Notes under the pieces: model-generated
The model's database searches: none
What the model was told of the DNA's origin: nothing
Seen by the model: only the letters and a program-made list of their open reading frames with translations
Translations under genes and position numbers: made by a program
Shown here: positions 35,122 to 47,879 of the stretch, piece by piece
How the letters are laid out: the number at the start of each line of letters is the position of its first letter
Position numbering within the stretch: position 1 is the first letter of the stretch
Origin: Paracyclopina nana
Taxonomy: Eukaryota; Arthropoda; Copepoda; Cyclopoida; Cyclopettidae
Direction: 5' to 3'
NCBI GenBank assembly: GCA_019096065.1
Contig: JAGUCH010000002.1
Coordinates: forward strand, 1,934,501-1,998,500
DNA length: 64,000 nucleotides

Positions 35122-37953
35122 TCAAACATCTGACACATGCATATTGTGATGAATGTGCCTATGAGTCACTGGGTGATGCACCAAAATGTGATGGTGATGA
35201 TGGCTATGGTGAAAAGGATCTGGGTTGTACATATCAGAAAAGTCCATGGACAATGGCCTTTTTGTGTTGTTATTGTTGTTATTATTCCACAGCCTTCTAA
35301 CAATTGCAGTACTACCATGACCCTGAAATTTGACTAGTTTAAGTACATCAATGACATATATTTTAAAAGCTGAAAAATTACCTCTGAAATGCCTCCAATC
35401 AAAAAATTGGCTTCTTTCTGGTGATAGCTCATTTCTTCAGATGAGGTATACCTATGAAAAAATATCTGTTAGAAAAATCCCATGACTTGTAAGATACTTT
35501 TTTACCTTTTGCTCAAAGGAGTTGGCTTCGGTTCCTCCAGTTCAATGAATTTAACCCTTTCCAAATATTGGGGAGGTAATTTGCTCTGATCAATATTTGC
35601 ATTGTTCTGCTCCACACTATTATTTTTTTCCTGAGCAAAAATCCACTTTGCATTGTCTATCATGTATTGCACAATTTGAGTGTTCTGAATCAAGCTATGC
35701 TGTAGCACTTGAGTTTGCTCAATGTTTGTGGACTGGTTAGTGTGCAATGGAGTTCTCAGTAAATTAGGAGCCCAAACAATGGCCAGGTTCTTGCTCGTCA
35801 TCCCAGTTTCATTGGCTTTTCCAGACACTTTATGCAAATGGATCATGAGGTGTTTCAAGCAATTATAATTGACTGGAGTGAGGCATGCCAAAGCATCCTT
35901 GAAATATGGCATTGCCTCTCTGGTGTCAGAGTTGACTGATGCAACATTTGCACCTTTTCTGAGCAATGAGTAGGACTTTTCAGGACAAAGTGGTTCTGGC
36001 AGTTCTCTGAAGAACAATTTGACCATGCTAGGCACACAATGAATGTCTTGATTGATCCAATCTTCTTTGTGGAGCAAATTGGGCACAGTTTGTGTGTCAA
36101 ACATTGCCTTTAGTCGCTTGATGTTGGAAGAAATGCCAGAAATTCTGTAGATGCCATCAATCAAGCCATGTTCCTCAACAAAAATGGTGCATTTGGTTAG
36201 CACCTCAGGTACTGTGCACAGAAAAAAAAACAAGATAAATGAATATGGATCATTTCCCTTTTCTTGGCCTGCATTTTTCAATGCAACAGAATTTCTAATC
36301 TTACCTTCACAACCAGTGATTTTTGCCAATTCACTCAAGTCCCTTCCAAAAATCCTGACTGGAGCTGGTGACAGCTTTTTGCTCTTGGGGAATTTCACAC
36401 TTCTGAAGAAATTGGAGAGTCTAATGCCTTGCTTAACCAGTTTGGAGGGAGACTCATTTTCTTTGTTATTTTGCGTCTCATCTGTAGGTGGCTGAGGGAG
36501 AGCCCTAGGCTTCTTTAATTGCACAATAGTTGCCTGTTTACTTGAAGGCACAGCTGGCAGTTTTCTCACTGGTCTTCTACCAATGGCAACTCTTTCAATT
36601 TTAACCGGTTCATTCCTTGTTATGATAGAACGAGTGATCAGTCTTGGTGAATCTTTGTTTGTACTCTTGCTTTGAATGCCACTATCATCAGTGAGATTGT
36701 CTCCACTGGAAGAGGAGCTGGACCTACATATGGTAAAAATAACAGATGTGTTCATCTAAAAAAAGTGACCATCATACTCATTCATGTGTTTGGATGAGGA
36801 GGTGAGTAGACTGTCATAGTTGTCCAAATTATCATCCTTGGAGTTCCATCTGTGAGATTTGGAGCTGGAAAAGATGATAATGAGATCATGTTGTCAATCT
36901 AGTGGAAACAAGCTTCAGCTTTTGTCAAGCTTACTCTTGCACAGATTTTGATGGCACAATGAGGTTGTCAAATTTCTCCAATTGCTCCTTGGTCCATCTG
37001 AGAGATTTGGATCTTTCATGCATGGGCTCCCAAGGATCTTGTTTGATATATCTTTGGCTACTTCTGCAATGGTGATGTTTTGAGGCGTAGAGCCTTGAAG
37101 CTGCAGAGACTTGTCTTTGCTGCTGATGACAAGTGCCACAATGACCATTGTTCAAGTCATAAGTGCTTGATCCACCAGCCAAGTAGTGACTTGAATAAGG
37201 AATTGGAGGAGCTATGTGATGACAACATCCACAGCAATGGTGATGTTGAGCTGCAAAACAACTGTGATGCACAGGTGGCCTGAAAATGGAAAAAAAAAGT
37301 GTGATGATGATAACAAATCTTTTGACTCACTTCCTGAACTCAATTATGAAGAATTCACTACAGCACTGCATCAAATTGATGTTGATGAGAATGATGATAA
37401 AGTATGAGGGCGTCAAAAACTGGACTAATAATTCCATATGGAGTAGGAGTAGTGACAACAGTAGATAACATTACAAGATTAAGCTTAATTAAGCCTCAAG
37501 TTATTTCATTAGTTGCACATTTGAGGCATGAAAAACCAGATGAAGTGGAACTTTTTTTTGCAAGTAATGCCTATTTTAAAAGGCTTGAAGGTGAAATATG
37601 GGAAGTAGACAATTTGGCCATTTGTCACCCTTGACCATAGCTAATCTCCCCACACACATTTATATTGCTTACCTAAGTAAATCATGGTGTTGATGATCAT
37701 GAAAATGAGCCAGTTGATGGGAGGACCCAAAAAACCTTGTAGTAGAGGAGTTGCCATTGTTTGCGATAGCAGCTGGAAGTGCCAGAGAGGCCCTAGATTT
37801 GGCACTTCGACTCGCAATTGGTGGTTGAGCATGGAACGATCTGTATCTCGCGTCTGCGAGTGTTGACACTCGATTTGGCAACAAATTTGCTGCACTGCAA
37901 TTGTATGGGTTCCATGAGTGGCCTCTACTGTATGGATTCATCATTTGCCAAGC
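35122..37953 (-). CDS. RhoGAP protein, CdGAPr/ARHGAP31-33-like
   Basis: Exons in transcript order: 37953-37673, 37279-36935, 36864-36778, 36723-36305, 36211-35506, 35451-35382, 35322-35122; 702 aa, all phases consistent. The RhoGAP domain is encoded mainly by 36360-35620: VPEVLTKCTIFVEEHGLIDG, then GIYRISGISSNIKRL with the catalytic arginine, QDIHCVPSMVKLFFRELPEP, and KNLAIVWAPNLLR. This pattern is closest to the CdGAP/RICS group, which stimulates GTP hydrolysis on Cdc42/Rac. Upstream is a long disordered region with a histidine/cysteine patch and polyproline motifs (ALPQPP); the C-terminus is again histidine-rich. No PX or SH3 domain is visible, so the N-terminus is probably incomplete. A candidate first coding exon lies at 41441-41322. 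Confidence 0.85.
37404..37634 (+). other. Antisense open frame in a RhoGAP intron
   Basis: An ATG-initiated 76-codon frame lies in the 393-bp intron 37280-37672 of the minus-strand RhoGAP gene. The peptide (SLVAHLRHEKPDEVELFF) looks protein-like, and a second open frame of similar character precedes it in another phase. No splice sites link them convincingly. It could be a degraded nested gene or chance. Confidence 0.25.
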
Positions 37954-40309
37954 CTGAAATCTCAATTTTTATCTATGAAATGAAGAGACACATTTATGCT
38001 AGTATTTGAGGAAAAAACAGAATGAGAAAGTTATTTGCGAAAAAATCAACATGAGAAAATGATTTTGCAAATAATGGCAAAGAAGAACCACATGAGAAAC
38101 AATTACAATTTCTCAGCCATTATCAAATCCAGCTCAATCAAAGGCATTTTTTTCTTCACGAAAAAAACCCCACCATTTTCATATTGTACACATGTATTGT
38201 AAAGGCCTTTCAATTTTTGATCGATTCGTCATATCATATAGCAGAAGTGGCGATCATCATGGATGATAAACACTCCACCGTATGCCAAACTTTCCCAATG
38301 AAGAAAAAGATTGCATTTACGTATGCGTGAAACGTAGATATGCCAAAGTTGGTCAAAAGCAAACTAGCTGCACGACAACTTTGAAAAGGTCTCTTTTTTG
38401 GTAAAGAATGCAGAGGGGCACCATTTTGGTCTGAGCCCATTCAAAAAATTGATTACAACTTTTTATGGATTTGGAGGAAAAAAATTAATGCGAGGTCAGA
38501 AGAAAACACAGAAAATGGCTGAGAAATGCCATAAAAAGACAATGGATTTCTTGCATTATGGCACGTTTGGAAAAGTTGCCTCATGTTTATGTCACATCAC
38601 ATTGGAATGTTGCAAGCCATAAATAAAAAAGCTTTATTGTAAACTTACCAGCAATTCAGGCGGAGAAGAACGTAGGTAGGTCGTCTTTTATAGCTGCACT
38701 ATGATCTCATATAGAAGAAGTGGTAGCTACTTAAAAACCACCCACATGCAGTAGTAAAGCAGTAGCATGGGGCCATTAATTATATCGGATTTTTTTCTCA
38801 GAGTTGTGCTTGCAGCAACTGCAGTTAGCCGACTGGTTTAGACGCCCAGAACCATCAAAAATCGACGACGCCAATAATATTTTGTTTGAGCAGCGCTTTA
38901 GCAGCTCAAGTCTGGCGCGCGCTACAAGATACTAAGCAAAACTCACTCAGTTGCGAGGCAAATAACTGCGCATTTTTTGCGTAGCTCGCAGAGATTGGCA
39001 AATTCATCAGATAATCGAGATTTCAAAGATAAATATCTGATCATGTCAAGTTGCGAAGAGGTTGCAAAATGGCGGCTGGGCAGACCATACCTGGTATGAA
39101 AGGCATTAAAAAATAATGGCCTGATTGAAAGGATGCCATATGATTTATCAAAATGGAATCAGCCAATATTGGCAAACAAGCATAAAAAACGGCATTTTCG
39201 AAGCCATTCAAAAATGGCCTCCTTTTTGAGGAAGTGTGCAAGTCACACACGCGTTCTGTGATCAAAATGCCCTGAAGAGTGTCAGGTTTTTCTTGGAGTT
39301 GCTCTTTGGCTGCATAAGTGTGGCCCGAAGCAAAAGACCAGATAATCTTGGCTTAATCACTGACACGGCAACCATCATAAATCGTTATTATTTGATAATT
39401 AGCCGGCATTAATTTAGAAATGAAAATTAAAAAATGAGCAACTGGCTCGAGCTTTTTCTGCCTTTTTTTCAAGTTACCTCGAGTTTCCTATGCAATAATT
39501 CAAAAAGCTCAAAAAGTACTAGGCCAACTTTCTAAGATTTTCCCTTCAATTCTAGTTGAGTGCATATTAATTAAATCAGGGGAGAAAAAATCAAACTAGA
39601 CTGAGTTGGGTTTTTTGCTACTGAGATGCACGCTAAAGGTGAAAAATGTGGCATTTCTTCACTTCATGATAAGTGGGGAAAGTTCTAAATTATACACAAA
39701 GCTTTCTTGACAAAGAGCAACGCAAAGTAGTGCATTGCAGCAAAATTGCACGTTTAAGCCCACAAAAAATCACGAATTGCATAAATTAAAAAAAAATTGA
39801 TCAGTCTGTGTTTGTTTGCTTGGAGCATTTTCCCGAATTTGGGAAAACCGAAGAAATATTACAATCACATGCATCATCATCAGCTTAGTTTTGAACGGTT
39901 TAATTTCTCAACTGATTCTCAGCAATGAGAGGATGAAAAAATTGGATTTGTTTTTCAAAGCCCAAAAATGGCCTTGGAATTGCTCTGGTCCACTTTTTCC
40001 CTTCCAGAAAAATCAGAGATGTGCTATTAGAGGAAAGTGATAAAAATGGCCAAATCACGATGACCCGAGCGAGCTCTTAGCCATCAAATATAATTTAACA
40101 ACTTTTTCAACTGGATTTGTAACATGGATCAATTTTAAAAGAGCATCATTAAAGTTACGGTAATTCATGATGATCGAGGATGGATTTTGAGGGGTGCAAC
40201 ATCCTTCATAGCAGTTTTTCTATAAAGCAAAGGAAATTAACCTCCAAATTGACCATAATAAAAATTAATCATAAAGGCCAAAAGTCACTTCCCTCCAAAG
40301 TCAGTCATC

Positions 40310-40464
40310 AGCCCGGTTCCAACAACAAAATAAGTATAGTATAAGTACGATTAACAAGTATAGTATGGTACAGCTGAGCGCGCGAGCTAGCAGGCACCAT
40401 ACTATACTTATAAGTATAAGTAAGGTGTCCATACTGTACTGATTTTCATTGTTGGAACCGGGCT
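40310..40464. mobile_element. 155-bp MITE, TIR AGCCCGGTTCCAACAA, copy 2
   Basis: Same length and terminal repeats as the element at 22028-22182, with only a few base differences. Flanks read ATC on both sides, consistent with a 3-bp target-site duplication. Confidence 0.82.
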
Positions 40465-41321
40465 ATCATTGCTGATTACACACACACTAGCATTTTTTGA
40501 CACTTGCCAGAACTTGCTTCAGCTGAGAAATGAATAATACATTAAATAAGTTTTTCTTTCCCAAGGCCGCATGTCTTGTTCCAATTACTTTGGATCAACT
40601 CCAACATGAATAATTTCAGCACATTATTGCTCTATTTCATACTATCTAAAAGAACCAGACCAGGAAAAAAATTGTACTGCTGACATTTCAATAGTGCATG
40701 TGGGAAATAAATCGAGATTTTTTCCCTAACAAAAATGGCGATCGTGAAAATTATTTTGGGCATTTTTGGCCATTTCTTCGTTAATGTGGCTGTTGCTGGA
40801 AATACTTCCTCGTATGTGTGCAGTATAAGCATTTGATTCTAATCAGTGATCTTCTGCGGTTTGCCTTTGAAAATGCGCGTACCAAAATGGGATACATGTA
40901 CAACAGCACACTGATTGGCCTTTGGCTATTTCTCATCTTACTCCAAAAAAGATCTACTTAGGATATATATATATACTGAAAAAAGATCAAACGCGGCCAA
41001 ATTGATATGTCCTCTCAGCTCAGCTCAGAAGGTGACATTTTAACAGAAAAAAAACCTGTGTCAAATAACAGAAAAAAACAGTGCCGAATTTTGGCGATGG
41101 CTGCAGTTTCCTGTGGACCTTTAAATGTTTAGTTTAGCCCTAAGACACAAATGGAGCAATTTTTGTTGACAAATCATATCCAGGTCAAGATGGCTGAAGC
41201 TTTGTTTGCTAATATACAATGTATGGCTCTAGTATCTCATATTTCGCAAAAGAGTGGGTAAAGCTGCCAAAAGTTGGGTATATACTCTGGTACACATAGG
41301 TACCCAAAGGTCTTTACTTAC

Positions 41322-41441
41322 GCTTATCTGGCTGAAATCAACATTAGGCAAATCCAGAGCCATAGCTGCATTTTCAGCACACTTTAGTGCTGCAGTTTTG
41401 AGGGGCGAACCGAATTCTCGTAGAATGAAGTTGCTAGTCAT
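41322..41441 (-). CDS. Candidate first coding exon (possibly of the RhoGAP gene)
   Basis: On the minus strand an ATG at 41441 opens 40 codons (MTSNFILREFGSPLKTAAL ...) that end at a consensus donor (AGC/GTAAGT) in phase 0. The RhoGAP exon starting at 37953 also begins in phase 0 and lacks an obvious upstream coding exon, so the two could be joined over a 3.4-kb intron. It could equally belong to an unseen gene or be chance. Confidence 0.33.
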
Positions 41442-42567
41442 TTCTGCTGATATCTATATGTGTATACCAGCAATATGCAGATGGTACAAAAACGCAGATA
41501 ATCAATGCTTCATGGGTAGTAAGGTGAGGAGACTTGAGCTTAATTTATCTTGCTGATTCGAGCTCATTTTTCATCACATCTACATGTTCCTCTTCTTCTT
41601 CTTGAAGGAGTGGCTCAAATCTTGCAGAGCTAATGTCAAAAGATTTGTACCAAAATTGCATAATATCAAATCATGCTCGTGTGTGCCATGCAAAATAATA
41701 TTTTTGCAAGCCATTATTCGTTACATTCAGGAATTCCGTTAGGCGGAATGTAGCCTAGGAGAGCCATTTTTTGACACCTCCTTCTAATTGAGATGGAGTT
41801 TAGCCGGAGTGGTGAAAATATTATTCGGATTTTCAGTTTCACCATCATTGCACTTCCATGAGGAGTGATACTTTTTCTGCCAAAGTAAAACTATGCCGGA
41901 TATCCAGGCAGCTGAATTTTGCCAATTATTTCGTTCTCAGGGATCAAACAATTCAGACGTTCAATTGCAATATTGCACAATATTATTGGGAGATTTCAAC
42001 GCGCGGAGCCTCCGCGCGCGTGCATTAGGTCAATCGTGATGAAGTGCAAAATCGCATTATTTCCTTGATGTATATTATAAATTAGGCAATTCCCTACTAC
42101 AGCTTCGTGCCTTTTTTATGGTGAGGAAAATTTTTCAGCGGTATCAGATTTCTCGTTAAGAGTCAAGTTTGAGGTCCGTTCATCGTCAAAAAGCTGTCAA
42201 GGGTAATACGTGTCTGCATAATCTTTGCTTGTCCATCTTCTCCTATGACCTTTCAGGCCTGCTGCTAGTCCTGGTGATATTTTCCAAGTTGCTTTGAATG
42301 GCAAAAATGCTAGAAATTAGGCAATTCAATTCCAAATGATGGATGAGGTGAAGAAGACCCACGTGACTTTCCCAATAGATATTTTGATATGTGATGGCTG
42401 AGCTGTTGCCAAATCCGGAAAAAACAAACATAATTTAACATTTACTCCATAACATTAACTATTTCCATTAATGATTTTAAAAAAAACCAAGAGAATGGTT
42501 TATGCCAACAAGAAGCTTTTGACTAGTTCTCTGGCTAGCCCAAAAAATAGGATTGCCAGAGAATATC

Positions 42568-43012
42568 TATTTATATATGTAAGCAATTTATAAAACAAGC
42601 TAATAAAATAGCTGAGCAAATTTTGTAAAGTAAAAATCGAGTGGCTACTTAGCGGGCTCGAGCTTGTGAGAGCGAAGTGATGCTACGAGATTTTTACTAA
42701 AATAAATAAGTTAAATAATAAAAAAGTTTACATTGCTAGCTATATCAAAAGCTCAGTCAATAGAGCGTCGGACTCATAAATGAGATGTCCAGGGTTCGAT
42801 TCCCATTTGAGATTGATGTAGTTTTTCTCCTTTTTTCTATACAGGGGATTTTCTTCCTGGACATTATCCTTGCCTCATTTCTTGGTGTGAAACATATTGA
42901 TCATATTGATAAAGTAAGACGTCAGAGCTTTTATATATAAGTAGTTGAATAAACTGAGACAATTGTTAAACTGAATTAGACATGCAAAAATTGCTTTCCA
43001 TGATATAAAATA
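42568..43012 (+). mobile_element. Inverted-repeat element plus tRNA-derived SINE, copy B
   Basis: 42568-42712 matches the long inverted repeat seen at 23785-23950. Immediately after it, 42737-43012 is the second SINE copy, with A-box-like AGCTCAGTCAATAGAGC, B box GGTTCGATTCCC, body GTCAGAGCTTTTATATAT and tail GCTTTCCATGATATAAAA. Orientation is opposite to copy A. Confidence 0.68.
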
Positions 43013-43162
43013 AAGAAATCGAGGTTGTTGGTGTTAGAATGAATTCAATTGTTAAAGGAAAACGAATGCGGTCAAAATAAATCACATATTATAAAGCTCA
43101 TATTCCAAGCACAGGATATTTTAACCGAACGAAACATTCTAACGCTAATTATATTTTACTTA

Positions 43163-43250
43163 GGCCCGGTTCACCTACATACAAAATATGCTGATATTAC
43201 GGCATAACTTATTACTGAACAGAGCCATTATTTTGTAGGTGAACCGAGCC
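43163..43250. mobile_element. 88-bp MITE with TTA target-site duplication
   Basis: The left end GGCCCGGTTCACCTACA is mirrored by TGTAGGTGAACCGAGCC at the right. TTA flanks both ends. A 3-bp TWA duplication and G/C-starting termini fit PIF/Harbinger-type elements. Confidence 0.72.
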
Positions 43251-44525
43251 TTAAGCTGCATTGCATATGCTCCACAATCTCGACAGACTGACAAATGTGA
43301 AGGAGACAAGTCAATATTATTCAAATACAAAAAATAGACCTCGTCAACATACAGAATTATTCATTCATTCAGTAATACTTTGAAATATCTTCATGTTCGT
43401 TTGAAGGTTGGCCAAGATGTCGCGCACAGGTCAAGATTACTACAGCTCACTCGTCATAATGTTGGAAAAAGTGAGAGGGAAAAAGCCTGAAGGCCATCAA
43501 CAATTGTTGTGCAAAAAAACCTCATTTCCCACATAGATGACGCGGGCCTCAAAAACTGAAGATGGCACATGTCAAGCGCAAACTCGATCTATTTTTCGCC
43601 CCCTCAAAAAATTTGACTGACAAATTATCAAGTTATGCATGTCTTTGCATCAGAATCAAGGACACGAGCTCATTTTATGCTAGTACAAATAGTATGACCT
43701 CAAGACGAAATGCGTGAGCAAATAGGCCCTAAAATTGATCAATTACGTGACATTTTGGGCAAGAAAATGGGCTTTTCACACGAGATTCGCATCACCACAT
43801 AAAACTACTTCACTCAAAACTCTTCTGAAATTAAACATGTATTTTTTATAAAGGTCAATGCCAAGCTGCTCGTCAGGTAAATTGAAATATTACGCGAAAA
43901 TGTGGAAGTCCATCAACTTTTGGCTCGAGATCTCATTTTTGGGCTTTTTGACCCCACCCATTATTTTGAAGTCATCTGTCAAAAAAGGTTTTATGTACTT
44001 CCTTACGCTTTTAACCTTTGTCTCATTCATTCACCACAAAATTAGCTACGTTTTAATCACTATGCATTTTGTAGTAGTAGAGTTCTGGAAGCCTTTTTTT
44101 ATACCAATTAATTATGCATTTACTCATTCCAGGGCGACGCCCAAAAATTAATGCAACAACGGCCTGCAAAAATAATAGCTAAAGTAAGGACATTTTCAAA
44201 TTGTCATATTTCCTTTCTGGAAATTCACACACATTTTCAGTTTAGCCTGTATGCTATTAGTCTTGGTTAAGGAGCATAATTGACAGTTAGGTAGAGACAC
44301 AACAACACACTTAAGTTGATCTTTGGCACGACCCCGCTGAAAATAATGCTATTTAAAAGGGGCTCGGCAAAAAATAGCTCTCTTAATTGACATTTCAATC
44401 AGCTGTCATTGGAAAGGTTTCAAAATTCCTAATTGACATTAATGAGACAGATTCACTTTTTAACGTTGATAATTATAAGAACATGTAATGTAATTTCCAC
44501 GCGCTATAATTCAGTTTTCCTGTAT

Positions 44526-44794
44526 GCCGTTCTCATATTGGCGGAAAAAGCTAAACTAAGGTAAAAATAGCTATGCAAACGCTCAAAATTTAAAGCAAAG
44601 CAGCTGAATCTTTGAAATGTTGAGCGAAATAACTGGTTTGCGTTGACTAATTTCGCGCAATATTAAAAAAAACAGTAGCTTTGCCTCAAATGTTGAGCGT
44701 TTGCTTAGCTATTTTCACCTTTGCTTAGTTAATTTTGACTTAGCTTAGCTATTTTTACCTTACCTTAGCTATTACTGACAATGTGAACACGGTC
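44526..44794. mobile_element. Diverged copy of the GCCGTTCTCATATTG MITE
   Basis: The left end GCCGTTCTCATATTGGCGG and repeated AGCTAAGGTAAAAATAGCTA steps match the element at 19591-19779. The right end (GACAATGTGAACACGGTC) is degraded and the centre is longer. Confidence 0.6.
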
Positions 44795-44837
44795 TTATGA
44801 ATAAGTTTATGCTGCGCTCGAAGGCTCTGTAAAGTAA

Positions 44838-45060
44838 GGGCCTGTTCACCTGCTTATTATAGCCGATATTTCGGCAAAATAGTGGAGAGAAGTACTGAGA
44901 AACTGAGAATTTTATTTGTTGTGCATGATGGCTTTTGGTACCAATAGATCGATTCCGAAGTCAAAATATAAAAAAATGATTTTACAAATACCGGATATTT
45001 GCAATTATCAGCATGATATCGCGCGTTATTTTGCTGATATTATTGAAGGTGAACAGGGCC
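44838..45060. mobile_element. 223-bp MITE with TAA target-site duplication
   Basis: The left end GGGCCTGTTCACCT is mirrored by AGGTGAACAGGGCC at the right with one mismatch, and TAA flanks both sides. The TIR shares the TTCACCT core with the element at 43163-43250, suggesting one superfamily. It is non-coding. Confidence 0.7.
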
Positions 45061-47551
45061 TAAAACTTCATTAGGATATTTAAAATTGCTTTTTTTTAAC
45101 TCCAAATCCTTTCAATGAATTGCAATACTGTAGTTGTGTTTTACGTTCTTGCGCTAGATATAAACAGATATATTTTATTGTGAAATGCCTGAATTCTTCG
45201 CTTCTTTCATGAGTCAATTTTTGGGTTTTTTCTTTAAGATTTCGGCTCGATCACGTGCACGGGATGGGTTAATGCCCGACCCGTTGTAATCATGGGGGAG
45301 ATCATAATTCCGGTAAAATGGCTATTTAAGAAGTTGGCAAAAAAGTTACGCAACTTCTTGTACTTTCGCCTCTCTGTGTACACTGAGCACAGTAAGACTT
45401 GTGAAGAAAATGCGTAATGTCCGGAAAAATAAGGTGTACTAGCAGACATACTAATATACTACCTCATTTCCTTTTCAGGCTGAACCCTGAAAAAGGCCGG
45501 CTATTTTAGCAGATAATTGAGCAGTTTCCCATTCCCACCCCAAAACCCAAAATTGAATTCAGATTTACCCCCTTTTTTGGGTGAAAAAAAAGGGATGATT
45601 AAGGTGGCATTTTCAGAAGTTGTGGCCATGAATTGCAAAGTGCTTTGTTCCAGGCAAAGCTTTGGTTTGCTACCCATTATAAATTGTGCAAAGTACAGTA
45701 ATGTGGTTGAAGCGGTGCTCAAAAGCTACTCATATATGATGCTTTAAAGCTAATTTCTGAAGATGGGCAAAATCACGAGAAGATTAGCCAAAATACCATA
45801 ACAGAGAGTATTTTGCCATTTTGAATAGGAAATGTAAAAAATATGAATTTTTGGCTGTTAGCCTACATATTTTCGCAATTTTTGCAGTTTTTGAAGATGC
45901 CCGGCCAGAAAAGTAATCCTTTATGGTGAAACAAGTTTGGAAATAATGAATGACTTTTCTAGGTAAGAGAAATGGCGACATGCTCAAAATTATTACAGCT
46001 GCGAAGCTGGAAAAAAGGCTTTTGAATTATTTTAACATAAATTCCAGAAAAGCAATTTGTCCCAGTGCCAAAAAGCCAAATTGGTGATTATCATTAGTGA
46101 GAGGCTGGAACAAAAAGGTCAGTAGTTCTCTTAAGTAACAACAACAACAAAAAGTGCCTTGTTAATCAATGCTCAAAACACAGAGGAGCAACGCCCAAGC
46201 TTGTAGCAAAGAAGTAATTTGGGTGGTAAAAAAATAATACTTGTTTCTTGCCTGTTGAAAACCAATTTGGAGGAAAATATCGAAATGCCATAAAACTGCC
46301 TCACATGTCATGTTTTCTTTTTCTTCTCCTCTTGTGGAAAAATAGAAAACAACAACGCCTCTTATCAACGATTTCTGGTTATTTTTTCCTAAAGTAATTT
46401 AAGATTTTATTTATCATGCTGGACAGAGTATTTATTTATCACAAGTAGTGAATGCCCAGCAGCAAAAAAAAAGTCTTTTATCAAGTTAACTCTGCCTATT
46501 TATCTGCTGAATTGCGTGGGCGCAAGCTTTGCACGTGGATACAATTCTTGGAAAAAAGAGGCAAATAAACTGCCTTTATCTTGCACTTCCAGCATTTTAA
46601 AGTGTAGTAATTGGGCCGAGCAACAAAAAATGTAAAGAGATTCTGGAGTGATTTTTGGGGTGTATGTCACACAGTGCTTTACATCAAATTCACTGTTGCT
46701 GTTATTGTTGTGTATCTAAAAAATCAACCAAGTTGGCAAAGAGTCCATTGAACAAAAGAGCAACAAAAGACCGAGTTCAATGTCGTGACCGCTTTTTTCA
46801 TCACTGGGCAGAACTATCTTAAGAAAAGTGCAAATACACACATAACTGAACTTGATTACTATTTACCTGCAAATGTAGCTAAATATAGATTGGGTAAAAA
46901 AATAATGTTTAATATAGATTATTTATAATTTAGGTAGGTTTTTCTTTTTTTTAATTTTATGAGCTTCCCCCTTTAAAATGAAAAACCTCCAAATTGCCAG
47001 GAATTTCGAGCCGAAAATTCGCTAAAAGCTTTTAAATTATGTAGATTAGTTTACGAGTTGCTCAACAGCCCTAGCTGAAATGTGCAAACCATTGAAAAGG
47101 GTGGAGTGAGTGTGTGTATGGTAAATCGTCCCAAAATTGACCAAAACAATGACGACTGCGTAGTAGACTGAATTTTTGGCAACATTCTGATCCTTCCCAA
47201 AGATGGGCTTCCAAATCAAAGAATATTTTTGTGGGTGGTTTTTGGACCCTCTGCTTTGAATACTTAATTTTTTTCGAGATGATGATTGCCTCAACAGTCT
47301 CTTTCATAATCCATCTTTCATCGCCAACAAAAAGCGCCAAAAGCTCATTTTTAGGGAGATTACGAGTGCCACATCAATCAACTATTCTTGAAAGTGATAA
47401 AAGTCAAACTCTCCGTTAATACAGCTGGATTTTTTAAAACAAAAAAAAGCTTTTTGAATTCTAGAACAATATCTAAGAAGTCACCGCGATTTTTATGTTT
47501 TATAGAACAGCTTAATGCTGCAGATATTTAGAGCGTTTCAATTTTTGGTAT

Positions 47552-47569
47552 CCGCTCAAATAATCCGAG
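47552..47569. repeat. Dispersed repeat core shared with 54759-54776
   Basis: The 18-bp sequence CCGCTCAAATAATCCGAG occurs here and at 54759-54776, with weaker similarity continuing for another 25 bp (GGACGCCTAA versus GGACACCTAA). It is probably a fragment of an unclassified interspersed repeat. Confidence 0.5.
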
Positions 47570-47704
47570 ACGGCGTTGAGCAGCTCCCTCGGACGCCTAA
47601 TCTGCTACATATTCTTGAATCACCGCTGCGCTCCGTTTTTAAAAGCCGTTGGCCCTTAGGCTAGCTTTCGCTCCGCCCGAAAAAACGAAGCTGATTATGG
47701 GTAT

Positions 47705-47830
47705 ACTGGTTAAAAGCTAATCTGTAAAAGGCTATTTGGTGTAAGGCTAATTGGTTAAAGGCTAATTGGTAAAAGGCGAATCGGCCAAAGGCAAGATTGG
47801 TAAAAGGCTATATAAAAAAAGGCAAATAGC
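47705..47830. repeat. Degenerate minisatellite, about 16-bp unit
   Basis: About seven imperfect copies of AAAGGCTAATTGGTTA-like units run head to tail. They end just before the larger tandem array that begins near 47880. Confidence 0.65.
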
Positions 47831-47879
47831 AGATGGTTCATTAGTGATAGTGTTTGATTGAAAGAACAAAGCTGAATAT

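Noticed and set aside
42737-42825. tRNA-Met-like sequence
   Set aside because: It has A and B boxes but unpaired stems, and matches the same SINE family.
43858-44151. 97-codon hydrophobic plus-strand frame
   Set aside because: Phenylalanine- and lysine-rich from AT-rich DNA, with no neighbouring exon or recognisable domain.
22028-45060. CRISPR-like arrays
   Set aside because: The repeats are inverted and palindromic or tandem without unique spacers, in a eukaryotic genome.
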